Source: Syntrophaceae bacterium UBA6112 (lineage in GTDB: Bacteria; Desulfobacterota; Syntrophia; Syntrophales; UBA5619). From it: a stretch of DNA of 29,844 nucleotides. Made by a program: the position numbers and the translations under genes. Shown piece after piece: positions 8,133-15,458 of the stretch. The first letter of the stretch is position 1. The number at the start of each line of letters is the position of its first letter. The notes beneath the pieces were generated by a model, which made no database searches, had not been told where the DNA came from, and saw only the letters and a program-made list of their open reading frames with translations. Location of the stretch: positions 1 to 29,844 of the forward strand of contig DIWG01000040.1 of assembly GCA_002423465.1 (NCBI GenBank). Reading direction: 5' to 3'.

Positions 8133-8726
8133 CTATTGCCCCTTCACCTTCTCGCGCAGGATCTCCAACAGGTGTTCGGGCTTATTTTTTTCCAGAATGT
8201 CGTTGAATTGCGTACGATAATTCAGGACCAGGCTCACATTCTCGATGACGATGTCATATACCTTCCAGACACCCCCCTTCACAATTACTCGATAGGCGAT
8301 CGGAATCTCCTTGGAGGCGGTAACGATTTTCGTTTGAACCTCGGCCTGGGTCGCCGAGAGCATGGTCTCCTTGTCAAAAACAATGTTCTCGTTGGTATAG
8401 TCCAGGATTTTATCGACATAAGCCTTTTCCAGCACCTGCCGGAAAAGCTTGACGAACTCCTGCCGCTGGGCGGTGTTCAGGCTGTTCCAGTTCCTGGACA
8501 AGGTACGCTTCCCCAGTTCGACATCATCGAACATGATGTTATAGATCAGCCGGAGTTTTTCCTTCTTGGCCTCCTTGGCCGACTCGGCCTTGAGCTTCGG
8601 ATCGCGCAAAACATCCAGCACCTTGTTCACGTTCAGTTGAATCGTGTCCAGCGGCGCGCCGGCATAAACCGGAAGGGAAAACAACAGGGATGCGATGACG
8701 CTCAACAAAATGACGGGTCTTCTCAC
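8133..8726 (-). CDS. mlaC: MlaC periplasmic phospholipid-binding protein
   Basis: This 197-residue protein of the MlaC/Ttg2D (Tol_Tol_Ttg2) family has a cleavable signal peptide, about residues 1-22 (LLSVIASLLFSLPVYA). A helical N-terminal part contains LRLIYNIMFDDVELGKRTL, and the typical C-terminal part contains PIAYRVIVKGGVWKVYDI followed by VLNYRTQFNDIL. MlaC carries phospholipids across the periplasm between MlaA and the inner-membrane MlaFED complex. The position between mlaD and mlaA and the usual length support the call. The 67-base gap to mlaD shows no clear promoter or terminator. Confidence 0.96.
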   Translation of the reverse strand: MRRPVILLSVIASLLFSLPVYAGAPLDTIQLNVNKVLDVLRDPKLKAESAKEAKKEKLRLIYNIMFDDVELGKRTLSRNWNSLNTAQRQEFVKLFRQVLEKAYVDKILDYTNENIVFDKETMLSATQAEVQTKIVTASKEIPIAYRVIVKGGVWKVYDIVIENVSLVLNYRTQFNDILEKNKPEHLLEILREKVKGQ

Positions 8727-8793
8727 GGTGAACCTCTTTCAAAGGGAATGACGGTTTTGGTCCGGCTGCATCGCACGCGGCCGGACGACGGTC

Positions 8794-9258
8794 TCATTTT
8801 TTCTTCACATCCTTCACATCGCCAAAGGCATACTTGCTGACAAGCTCCGTGACGTCTACCGGCGGTTGCGTTTCGGTAATGGTCCCTCCCGGCTTCAGGG
8901 GGTCACCTGCGCCTCCGGGATCGATGCTGATGTGCATGTCGCCGATCAGCCCTTCCGTTTTGATCGAGGCGATGGCGTCGTCATGAATCCGGATGTCGTT
9001 CCGGATGCGAAGCTCCACCAGGGCCTTCTGCTTTTCCTGGTCCATGGCGAGTTTTTCCACCCGTCCCACCTCGATGCCCGAGATATAAACCTTGCTGCCG
9101 GTTCTCAAACCCGTGACGGTGGTGAAGCGGGCAAAGAGGGAATAGGCATTGTCTCCCAGCAGGGAAACATGGCCGAGCTTCACCGTCATGTACCCAACGC
9201 AGAGGAGCCCGAATACCAGAAAGATGCCTACCGTCGTTTCCATGGTGTACTTTTTCAT
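8794..9258 (-). CDS. mlaD: MlaD, MCE-domain component of the Mla transporter
   Basis: This 154-residue protein has a single N-terminal membrane anchor (ETTVGIFLVFGLLCVGYM) followed by one MCE domain with SLLGDNAYSLFARFTTVTGL and GSKVYISGIEVGRVEKL. It forms the periplasmic hexameric ring on the MlaFE transporter. I chose the ATG at 9258 because AGGAGG lies just upstream. That ribosome site overlaps the last codons and stop of mlaF, which end SRR-stop. A longer frame upstream would only read through mlaF. The C-terminal segment is short and charged (DVKDVKKK). Confidence 0.95.
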   Translation of the reverse strand: MKKYTMETTVGIFLVFGLLCVGYMTVKLGHVSLLGDNAYSLFARFTTVTGLRTGSKVYISGIEVGRVEKLAMDQEKQKALVELRIRNDIRIHDDAIASIKTEGLIGDMHISIDPGGAGDPLKPGGTITETQPPVDVTELVSKYAFGDVKDVKKK

Positions 9259-9262
9259 TTTC

Positions 9263-10507
9263 TTACCTCCTCGAGTTACAACGAACCCGGGCAATTTCGA
9301 CTTGTTGGGATTGTGCCGCAGCAACGACGGAGGCGACGTCGGCAACGGGATCTCCCAGGGCAATGCCGGCCAGGATGGTGAATTCGACACACCCTGCCGC
9401 ATGGGCATGGTTATGACCGATGGCCAGGCGGTCTGCGATATCCCATTCCTGAAAATCCTGGATGAAATCTTCCAGGATGCTTTTCGCCTCCGTCAGATCC
9501 GAATAGGGAAGAACCGTCACAAATTCGGTCTGTTGCAGGCGGGTGGAAAAGCCCCCGATGGCGCCGAAGTGTTTGTCGATATACAGGCCCATGTTCCGTA
9601 TGACCTCCTGTGTCAGGACATAGCCTGAACTGGTCTGGATGGCGTCCAGACCCGCCAGGGTAAAAACCGCAATACAGTAGGTGGCCCCGTAGTTTTTTTT
9701 CGCCAATTGGGCATGATGCATCACCTTGAACTGTCGCCTGGAATAGAAGCCGGTCAATTCGACCTGCAGCCCCTCCAGACTGCGAATGACTTCGTCCTTG
9801 AACGGATGATCGAAATCTTCCAACTCTTCCGGAGAACCCTGAAAAACGATCGATTTCTCATAGAGGGCCAGGATGCGGTTCGAGATAAAATAGACATCCG
9901 GTATCTCATGGCTGACCAGGATCGCGGTAAACCCGAATTTCCTCTGATACTGGGCGATCATTCCCAGGATGGCATTTTTTCGGACCGGGTCCTGGCCGGA
10001 CGTCGGTTCATCGAAGAGAACGATTCGGGGGTCGGTCACCAAAGCCCGGGCCAGCGCTGCCCGCTTTTGCATCCCTCCCGAGATTTCCGAAGGATATTTG
10101 TGGGCTGCGTCTTCCAGTTCCGTCTGTTCGATTCTGGCCGTCACCCGGCGATCGATTTCCGTTTTACCCAGTTGCGTCGTTTCCCGAAGGGGGAGGGCAA
10201 TGTTGTCGTAGACGGTCATCGAGTCGAAGAGGGCATTGTCCTGAAACATATAGCTGATCCGCGCGAGATTCGCGGCGCTTTCGCCTCTTTTCATGTCGAG
10301 CAGCGGTTTGCCCTGGAAGAGGATGGTCCCTTCATCCGGTCGGATCAAGCCGATGATATGCTTGAGGAGCACGCTCTTGCCGGAACCGCTCAAGCCGATA
10401 ATGGTCGTAACCTGCCCTTCATAGATCTGCAAATTGACGCGCTCCAGGATCGTCCGGGAGTCGAAGCGTTTGGTGACATCCCTGAATTCAATTAAAGGCG
10501 TATCCAT
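9263..10507 (-). CDS. mlaF: MlaF-type ABC ATPase with C-terminal degenerate GGDEF-like domain
   Basis: This 414-residue protein is far longer than the roughly 270 residues usual for MlaF. Residues 1-255 are a standard MlaF ATPase, with Walker A GLSGSGKS (38-45), signature ISGGM (142-146), Walker B RIVLFDEP (161-168) and H-loop histidine 200. Residues about 265-350 read like a GGDEF fold: YCIAVFTLAGLDAIQ, TQEVIRNMGLYIDKHFG, then STRLQQTEFVTVLPYSD. The catalytic GGDEF is replaced by QQTEF at 325-329, so cyclase activity is not expected. A tail with CVEFTILAGIALG and ARVRC follows. The start at ATG 10507 fits the family, and the longer frame to 10567 overlaps mlaE. No separate mlaB gene is present, so the extension may take a regulatory or structural role (inference). 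Confidence 0.93.
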   Translation of the reverse strand: MDTPLIEFRDVTKRFDSRTILERVNLQIYEGQVTTIIGLSGSGKSVLLKHIIGLIRPDEGTILFQGKPLLDMKRGESAANLARISYMFQDNALFDSMTVYDNIALPLRETTQLGKTEIDRRVTARIEQTELEDAAHKYPSEISGGMQKRAALARALVTDPRIVLFDEPTSGQDPVRKNAILGMIAQYQRKFGFTAILVSHEIPDVYFISNRILALYEKSIVFQGSPEELEDFDHPFKDEVIRSLEGLQVELTGFYSRRQFKVMHHAQLAKKNYGATYCIAVFTLAGLDAIQTSSGYVLTQEVIRNMGLYIDKHFGAIGGFSTRLQQTEFVTVLPYSDLTEAKSILEDFIQDFQEWDIADRLAIGHNHAHAAGCVEFTILAGIALGDPVADVASVVAAAQSQQVEIARVRCNSRR

Positions 10508-10515
10508 GGTTGTCC

Positions 10516-11364
10516 TCAGATGAGCAGGGATGTCACAATATAGTCGGACACCAGAATCAGCACACACGAGAGCACGACGGCCGAGGTCGTGGAAAGCCCG
10601 ACGGCTTTGGCGCCGTGGCTGTCCGATCGCATGTGCGCAAAATAGCCCTGGTAACAGGAGACCGTGGAGACGATCACGGCAAAAACAACCGCCTTGATGA
10701 AACCGTCGGTGACATCCTTGATGTCCATGCTGGCCTGAACACGATAAATATAGGTGCCGGCGTTGGCGCCCAAGAGCAATACCCCGGAGACATAGCCACC
10801 GAAGATGCCGATGAGGTCGAACAGAGCGGTCAGCAGGGGAAAGCTGATGATCGCGGCGGCAATTCTCGGGCTGATGAGGTAGCGGAGCGGATCAATTCGC
10901 ATGGTGTCCAGGGCGTCAATCTGTTCGGAGATGCGTTGAATTCCGATTTCGGCGGTAATGGCGGATCCGGCCCTGGCCGCAATCATGATGGCTGTGAGAA
11001 CCGGCCCCATTTCCCGAACCAGGCTCAGGGCCACCAGCGTGCCGAGGGCCCCCTGAGCGCCGAATTTCACAAGGGCATGGTAGGATTGAAGGCCCAGGAC
11101 CATGCCGGTGAAAAAACCGACGAGCAGGATGATCATCGTCGACCTTGCCCCGATATAGTAGATCTGCTGAACAATTTTAGCCAGTTGTTTGGCCTTGAAA
11201 ATCCGCAGGAACGCCAAAAGGAGAAAAATCGCCGAGGCGCCCATATTGCCGACCCATGCAATCGCCGCCCTTCCGAAAACAGCGAACGGCATCGTTAATA
11301 GCCTGTCCGGGCGCCATCCCGCTTTGTTCGTATCGAAGTTTGGGTGGTCTTGGTTGAATGCCAT
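10516..11364 (-). CDS. mlaE: MlaE phospholipid transporter permease
   Basis: This 282-residue inner-membrane permease of the MlaE (DUF140) family has the conserved core GFFTGMVLGLQSYHALVKFG, LVREMGPVLTAIMIAARAGSA and ITAEIGIQRISEQIDAL. Membrane segments LLTALFDLIGIFGGYVSGV and the C-terminal SAVVLSCVLILVSDYI follow. It forms the membrane channel with MlaF and MlaD. I prefer the ATG at 11364, which has GGGAG eight bases upstream. A GTG at 11397 and ATGs at 11382/11379 are possible alternatives. It is the first gene of the operon. The 110-143 bases upstream contain only a weak promoter candidate (TTAGTG at 11445-11450, 18 bases, TATAAG at 11421-11426, minus strand), so transcription could also run in from lon. 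Confidence 0.95.
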   Translation of the reverse strand: MAFNQDHPNFDTNKAGWRPDRLLTMPFAVFGRAAIAWVGNMGASAIFLLLAFLRIFKAKQLAKIVQQIYYIGARSTMIILLVGFFTGMVLGLQSYHALVKFGAQGALGTLVALSLVREMGPVLTAIMIAARAGSAITAEIGIQRISEQIDALDTMRIDPLRYLISPRIAAAIISFPLLTALFDLIGIFGGYVSGVLLLGANAGTYIYRVQASMDIKDVTDGFIKAVVFAVIVSTVSCYQGYFAHMRSDSHGAKAVGLSTTSAVVLSCVLILVSDYIVTSLLI

Positions 11365-11507
11365 AAGATCAGCTCCCATCATTCGGCCCCGGTTCACAGA
11401 ACAGGAGGGTATATTTTTTCCTTATACCATAATTGTTGAAAGAACACTAAAAATGCATAAGCCATGCGCCTCCGTGCCGGGAAGACGGAAGGTCGGGAGT
11501 CCCTCCC

Positions 11508-13877
11508 CTATCCCGATGTTTCCGGTGCCCTGTTCAAGGCAATCCGAAGGACCTCCAGCATCTCGTCCACGAAGTGAAAGGCGATCTCCTTTTTGACCTT
11601 TGCCGGGACTTCCTCCAGATCCTTCCGGTTCCACTTCGGCAGGATGATCGTCCGGACGCCGGCCCGATGGGCGGCGAGGACTTTCTCCTTGACCCCTCCG
11701 ACCGGCAGAACCAGCCCCCGCAGCGTGATCTCGCCGGTCATTGCAAGGTCCTTCTTTACCGTCCGGTTCGTCAGGAGCGAAGTCAGGGCGGTGAGCATCG
11801 TCACCCCTGCCGACGGCCCGTCCTTTGGGATGGCGCCGGAGGGAACATGGATGTGGATGTCCGTCCCCTCGAAGAAATCTTTTGCAATTCCCAATTCTTC
11901 CGCGTTGGCGCGGATGAAACTGAGCGCCGCCGTGGCCGACTCCTTCATCACGTCGCCGAGTTGACCCGTCAAGGTGAGGCCCCCTTTGCCCTTCATCGCG
12001 GTCGCCTCGATAAACAGGATGTCCCCGCCGGCCGGCGTCCAGGCCAGCCCCCGGACGACCCCGGGCTTTGCGGTCCGGGCGTCCGCCTCCTCCGTAATCC
12101 GGACGGGACCGAGAATGCGGTGAAGATCGCGCGCCGCGACCGTCGCCTTTTCAATGTCCCCGGCAGCGACCTGGCTGGCCACGCACCGGCAGAGTGAGGC
12201 GAGCTCGCGTTCGAGGTTCCGCACCCCCGCCTCCCGTGTGTAGCCGGTGATGATTCTGCTGATGGCGCTCTTTGTGATCCGGATCTGCTCGGGTTTCAAC
12301 CCGTTCGCCTCGATCTGTCGCGGGATCAGGTAGCGCCGGGCAATCCGGATCTTCTCTTCGAGCGTGTAACCGGGCAACTCGATCACCTCCAGCCGGTCGC
12401 GGAGCGCCGGCGGGATCGTCTCCAGGTTGTTTGCCGTCGTGATGAACATCACATGCGACAAGTCGAACGGGACGTCCAGGTAGTGATCCGCGAAGGAGAA
12501 GTTCTGCTCCGGGTCGAGGACCTCGAGGAGCGCCGATGATGGATCGCCGCGGAAATCGTTCCCGACCTTGTCGATTTCGTCCAGCATGAAGACGGGGTTG
12601 TTCGACTCCGCCCGCCGGATTCCCTGGATGATCCTTCCGGGAAGCGCCCCGACATAGGTCCTCCGGTGGCCGCGGATCTCCGCCTCGTCGCGGATGCCGC
12701 CGAGCGAGATACGGATGAATTTGCGACCCAGCGCGCGGGCAATCGAGTGGCCGAGCGACGTCTTGCCCGTTCCCGGAGGGCCGGCCAGGCAGAGGATCGG
12801 CCCCTTCGAGTCCGGTTTGAGCCTGCGGACGGCGAGGTATTCGATGATCCGCTTTTTCGCCTTTTCCAGGCCATAGTGGTCCTCGTCCAGGATGCGCCTC
12901 GCCTTCTTGATGTCCAGGTTGTCCTCGGTCTTCTCCTGCCAGGGCAGCGCCGTCATCCAGTCGAGATAGGTCGCCGAAACGGTGTATTCCGCCGACGAGG
13001 GGTGCATCTTGGAGAGCCGGGAAAGCTCGCGCTGAGCCTCCTTCTTTGCCTCTTCCGGGAGATTCTTCTTTTCAATCTTTTCGCGGTACTCCTCGATTTC
13101 GACCTTCTCGTCATCCGTTTCGCCCAACTCCTTGCGGATCGCGCCAAGCTGCTGGCGGAGGTAGTACTCCCGCTGGCTCTTGTCCATGTCGTCCTTCACC
13201 TGGGTCTGAATCTTGCTGCCCAGTTCGAGGATCTCCACCTGGTGGTTGACCAGGCGGGTCACATGGCGGAGGCGCTCCTTGATGTCGAGCATCTCGATGA
13301 TCTTCTGCTTCTCTTCGAGCGGGGCATTGATCACGGAGGCAATGATGTCGGCCAGGACGCCGGGTTCAGTCACGGTCTTGGCCATCGCCCCGAACTCCTG
13401 GGGGAGGAACGGCGAAAGCTTCACGACCCGCTCGAAAAGGCCGACGAGGTTCGCCATCAGCGCCTCGACCTCGAGGTCTCGGGTTTCCCTTTCTTCCAGA
13501 TTCTCCACGCGGACAACGAGATAGGGCTCTCCCGCCAGCAGATCAAGGATGCGGAACCGGCCGACCCCCTGGAGCAGAAGTTGGGTCTTGTTGTCGGCGG
13601 TCTTGGCCATCCGGAGGATGACGACGCTCGTGCCGATGCTGAAGAAATCCTCTTTTTTATGCAGGCCTTCCGCCGGTTCCTCGGCCTGCTTGAGCATGGC
13701 CAGTCCGATCAGGCGATCTCCCGCCATCGCCTTGTCGATCAGGCTGATCGCAGAAGCCCCGGAAACCTCCAGGGGGAAGAGCATCTTCGGGAAGACGAAG
13801 GCGCCGGTAATCGGCAGCACCGGAAGGGTATCCGGAATGTTCGCTATCTTCAATTCTTCAGACGGTTTTTGTGGCAT
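11508..13877 (-). CDS. lon: ATP-dependent protease Lon
   Basis: This 789-residue Lon protease has all three parts. The N-terminal substrate-recognition (LAN) domain begins at LPVLPITGAFVFPKMLFPLE. The AAA+ domain has Walker A GPPGTGKT (366-373), Walker B VFMLDEID (429-436) and a sensor segment in MFITTANN. The C-terminal peptidase domain has the catalytic Ser689 in PKDGPSAGVT and Lys732 in GGVKEKVL, matching the Ser-Lys dyad of the family. It degrades misfolded and regulatory proteins in the cytosol. It lies 28 bases after hsp20 on the same strand, so the two heat-stress genes probably share the promoter near 14474. Length is normal and no key residue is missing. Confidence 0.98.
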   Translation of the reverse strand: MPQKPSEELKIANIPDTLPVLPITGAFVFPKMLFPLEVSGASAISLIDKAMAGDRLIGLAMLKQAEEPAEGLHKKEDFFSIGTSVVILRMAKTADNKTQLLLQGVGRFRILDLLAGEPYLVVRVENLEERETRDLEVEALMANLVGLFERVVKLSPFLPQEFGAMAKTVTEPGVLADIIASVINAPLEEKQKIIEMLDIKERLRHVTRLVNHQVEILELGSKIQTQVKDDMDKSQREYYLRQQLGAIRKELGETDDEKVEIEEYREKIEKKNLPEEAKKEAQRELSRLSKMHPSSAEYTVSATYLDWMTALPWQEKTEDNLDIKKARRILDEDHYGLEKAKKRIIEYLAVRRLKPDSKGPILCLAGPPGTGKTSLGHSIARALGRKFIRISLGGIRDEAEIRGHRRTYVGALPGRIIQGIRRAESNNPVFMLDEIDKVGNDFRGDPSSALLEVLDPEQNFSFADHYLDVPFDLSHVMFITTANNLETIPPALRDRLEVIELPGYTLEEKIRIARRYLIPRQIEANGLKPEQIRITKSAISRIITGYTREAGVRNLERELASLCRCVASQVAAGDIEKATVAARDLHRILGPVRITEEADARTAKPGVVRGLAWTPAGGDILFIEATAMKGKGGLTLTGQLGDVMKESATAALSFIRANAEELGIAKDFFEGTDIHIHVPSGAIPKDGPSAGVTMLTALTSLLTNRTVKKDLAMTGEITLRGLVLPVGGVKEKVLAAHRAGVRTIILPKWNRKDLEEVPAKVKKEIAFHFVDEMLEVLRIALNRAPETSG

Positions 13878-13905
13878 GGAAACCTCCAGTATATCTCAAG
13901 CAGAA

Positions 13906-14352
13906 TCAACTGACCTGAATGTCGATCTTGTAAATGCGGTCCGGCGGCCGTTTGGCCAGACGGATCTCCAGAATGCCGTCCCGGTAAAGGGCCGTGGCCG
14001 TTTCGGTGTCGACCGGTACGGAAAGTGCAATGTCCCGCTCGAATCGGCCGCAGGGAATCTCGGCGAGGCAATAGCGCCCGCATTCCCCCTGCGTCCCACC
14101 ATCCCGGATGCCCGAGAGCCTCACCGTTTTGGGTCCGACCTCCAGGTGGATCTCCCCCCGCGGGACGCCGGCTACTTCGGCCAGGATGACGATATCATCG
14201 CGGGTTTCATAGATGTCGATCTGGGGACGCCACCGCTGCCGGGAGAGGTTGAATCGCGGCTGGGCCGCGCGCACCATCTCCTCCACGCTCCGACGAAATT
14301 CGGACTCGACGCTTTCCGGATTGTCCACGAATCTGATCTTGATGCAATTCAT
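13906..14352 (-). CDS. Small heat-shock protein, Hsp20/alpha-crystallin family
   Basis: This 148-residue protein has a central alpha-crystallin domain: RPQIDIYETRDDIVILAEVAG, PRGEIHLEVG, RLSGIRD and CGRFERDIALSVPVD. It ends in a strand followed by ILEIRLAKR, the usual C-terminal region. A CGRYC sequence inside the loop region adds two cysteines not typical of the family. Such proteins hold unfolding proteins in a refoldable state without ATP. It is the first gene of an hsp20-lon operon. The leader carries a palindrome (14396-14414) and a good sigma-70-type promoter farther up, so regulation by a repressor is possible. Confidence 0.93.
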   Translation of the reverse strand: MNCIKIRFVDNPESVESEFRRSVEEMVRAAQPRFNLSRQRWRPQIDIYETRDDIVILAEVAGVPRGEIHLEVGPKTVRLSGIRDGGTQGECGRYCLAEIPCGRFERDIALSVPVDTETATALYRDGILEIRLAKRPPDRIYKIDIQVS

Positions 14353-14395
14353 GTCTGACTCCTGTTTTCAAGAATCACCGCGAGTTTGTCTTCCT

Positions 14396-14414
14396 GATCC
14401 GGTTCAACCGGATC
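14396..14414. promoter_or_regulatory. Palindrome in the hsp20 leader, candidate operator
   Basis: GATCCGGTT at 14396-14404 and AACCGGATC at 14406-14414 form a perfect 9-bp inverted repeat about one base. It lies 44 bases upstream of the hsp20 ATG and downstream of the predicted transcription start. It is not the HrcA/CIRCE sequence. A CGGTTGCAC direct repeat occurs at 14418-14426 and again at 14496-14504, on either side of the promoter. A repressor site or an mRNA hairpin is possible. Confidence 0.5.
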
Positions 14415-14450
14415 GATCGGTTGCACCCCGATTACAAACCCTTTAGCAAG

Positions 14451-14479
14451 AAGATATGCACACCATCCTCCAGCGTCAA
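14451..14479 (-). promoter_or_regulatory. Candidate sigma-70 promoter for hsp20-lon
   Basis: On the minus strand TTGACG (14474-14479) is followed after 17 bases by TATCTT (14451-14456). It matches 5/6 and 4/6 of the consensus with ideal spacing and would give a leader of about 90 bases. No good heat-shock sigma-32 sequence (CTTGAA with CCCCAT) was found in the same interval. Confidence 0.55.
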
Positions 14480-14520
14480 GGGGAGACGAGGGAACCGGTT
14501 GCACGTCTGCCATTTATACG

Positions 14521-14550
14521 TTGACATCCATGGGTTGTTTCCCATATAAA
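14521..14550 (+). promoter_or_regulatory. Strong promoter abutting the methyltransferase start codon
   Basis: TTGACA (14521-14526), an 18-base spacer, then TATAAA (14545-14550) is a near-consensus promoter. The predicted transcription start falls at about 14556-14558, which is on the ATG itself (14556), and no Shine-Dalgarno precedes that ATG. A small inverted repeat ATGGG/CCCAT (14530-14534 and 14541-14545) sits in the spacer and could bind a repressor. Confidence 0.7.
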
Positions 14551-14555
14551 AATTC

Positions 14556-15416
14556 ATGACCCAAGAAGAAACCTATTTCACAGGCAAAGATACCGCACTG
14601 GCTTATGATTCCTATATCGACGTCAGCATTCCCCATTATTGGCCGGCATTTCACCTTGCAGCCCGTACGTTGTCAAAGATGTTCGCAGACAAAAGGGACC
14701 TGAGGTGTGTCGATCTGGGGACCGGAACCGGCAATTTTCTTCAAGTTATTCTGGAATTCCTTCCTGTCGTGCAGTGCCTGCTTGTGGATCACAGTGAACC
14801 CATGTTGGCCATCGCGTCTGAAAAATTGCGTCGTTCCGGATGCACGGTAGCAACAAAGGCGGTCTCTTTTCTGAGCGACTCTTGGACAAAAATTCCGGGT
14901 TTTGAACAGAGCGAAATCGTTTTGGCCTCTCTGGCGCTGGATCATATCCATTCCGATGAAGCTCTGCTTTCACTCTTCAGGAAAATATACCGATTTCTTC
15001 CTGCCGGCGGCTGTTTTGTGCTTGCCGAAAAGTGTGCAAACGGCAAAGACAGGGAATCCCCCTCCTGGAAGAGTTTCTTGAGGATGATCCAAATCCGCGA
15101 GGGGCACATGTTGAAAAACGGCCTGAAAACGCCGTCGGAAACCGAGAGATGGAAACAACATATTTTGACGGAGGATTATCTCAGACCGCTGGCCTGTTTG
15201 TGGACTCTTGCGGAAAAGGCCGGATTCCTCGTCCATTCCGCGGCCGGAGTGCCCCTCCCCGATCATGATTTCCTTGACGAAGCCCATTACTACTCGAAGT
15301 CATCGGTGTCGCCGCTCATGAAAACTTCGATTTTCTCCTCCGATCAAGCCTATGATCTCGGGATTTTGTTCTGCATCAAGCAGAAAACCGCGGTTCCGTT
15401 TCCGGAAAATGCGTAA
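14556..15416 (+). CDS. Class I SAM-dependent methyltransferase
   Basis: This 286-residue protein has a Rossmann-type methyltransferase core. SAM-binding motif I VDLGTGTGNF is at residues 52-61 and the acidic residue after strand 2 is LVDHSEPML (D78). Motif IV-like VLASLALDHIHSD and post-motif LRKIYRFLPAGGCFVLAEK follow, giving the pattern of small-molecule methyltransferases such as the UbiE/Tam type. The C-terminal third is not recognised and probably defines the substrate. The start has no ribosome site and sits at the predicted transcription start, suggesting a leaderless message. It is followed 42 bases later by the permease gene on the same strand, so they may act on or respond to a related compound. 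The substrate is unknown. Confidence 0.85.
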   Translation: MTQEETYFTGKDTALAYDSYIDVSIPHYWPAFHLAARTLSKMFADKRDLRCVDLGTGTGNFLQVILEFLPVVQCLLVDHSEPMLAIASEKLRRSGCTVATKAVSFLSDSWTKIPGFEQSEIVLASLALDHIHSDEALLSLFRKIYRFLPAGGCFVLAEKCANGKDRESPSWKSFLRMIQIREGHMLKNGLKTPSETERWKQHILTEDYLRPLACLWTLAEKAGFLVHSAAGVPLPDHDFLDEAHYYSKSSVSPLMKTSIFSSDQAYDLGILFCIKQKTAVPFPENA

Positions 15417-15458
15417 AGATTCGTCATTCAGGCAACTCTTTTTTAAGCAGGCATTTCA

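Noticed and set aside
11398..11507. Terminator after lon
   Set aside because: Only short stems (GCAT/ATGC before ATTTTT and a GGGA/TCCC turn) are present; too weak to call.
12666..13913. 415-codon plus-strand frame opposite lon
   Set aside because: It is a shadow of lon caused by GC-rich third positions. Lon is full length with all catalytic residues.
14353..14555. CIRCE or sigma-32 element upstream of hsp20
   Set aside because: TTAGCACTC-N9-GAGTGCTAA is absent, and no CTTGAA/CCCCAT pair with correct spacing was found.
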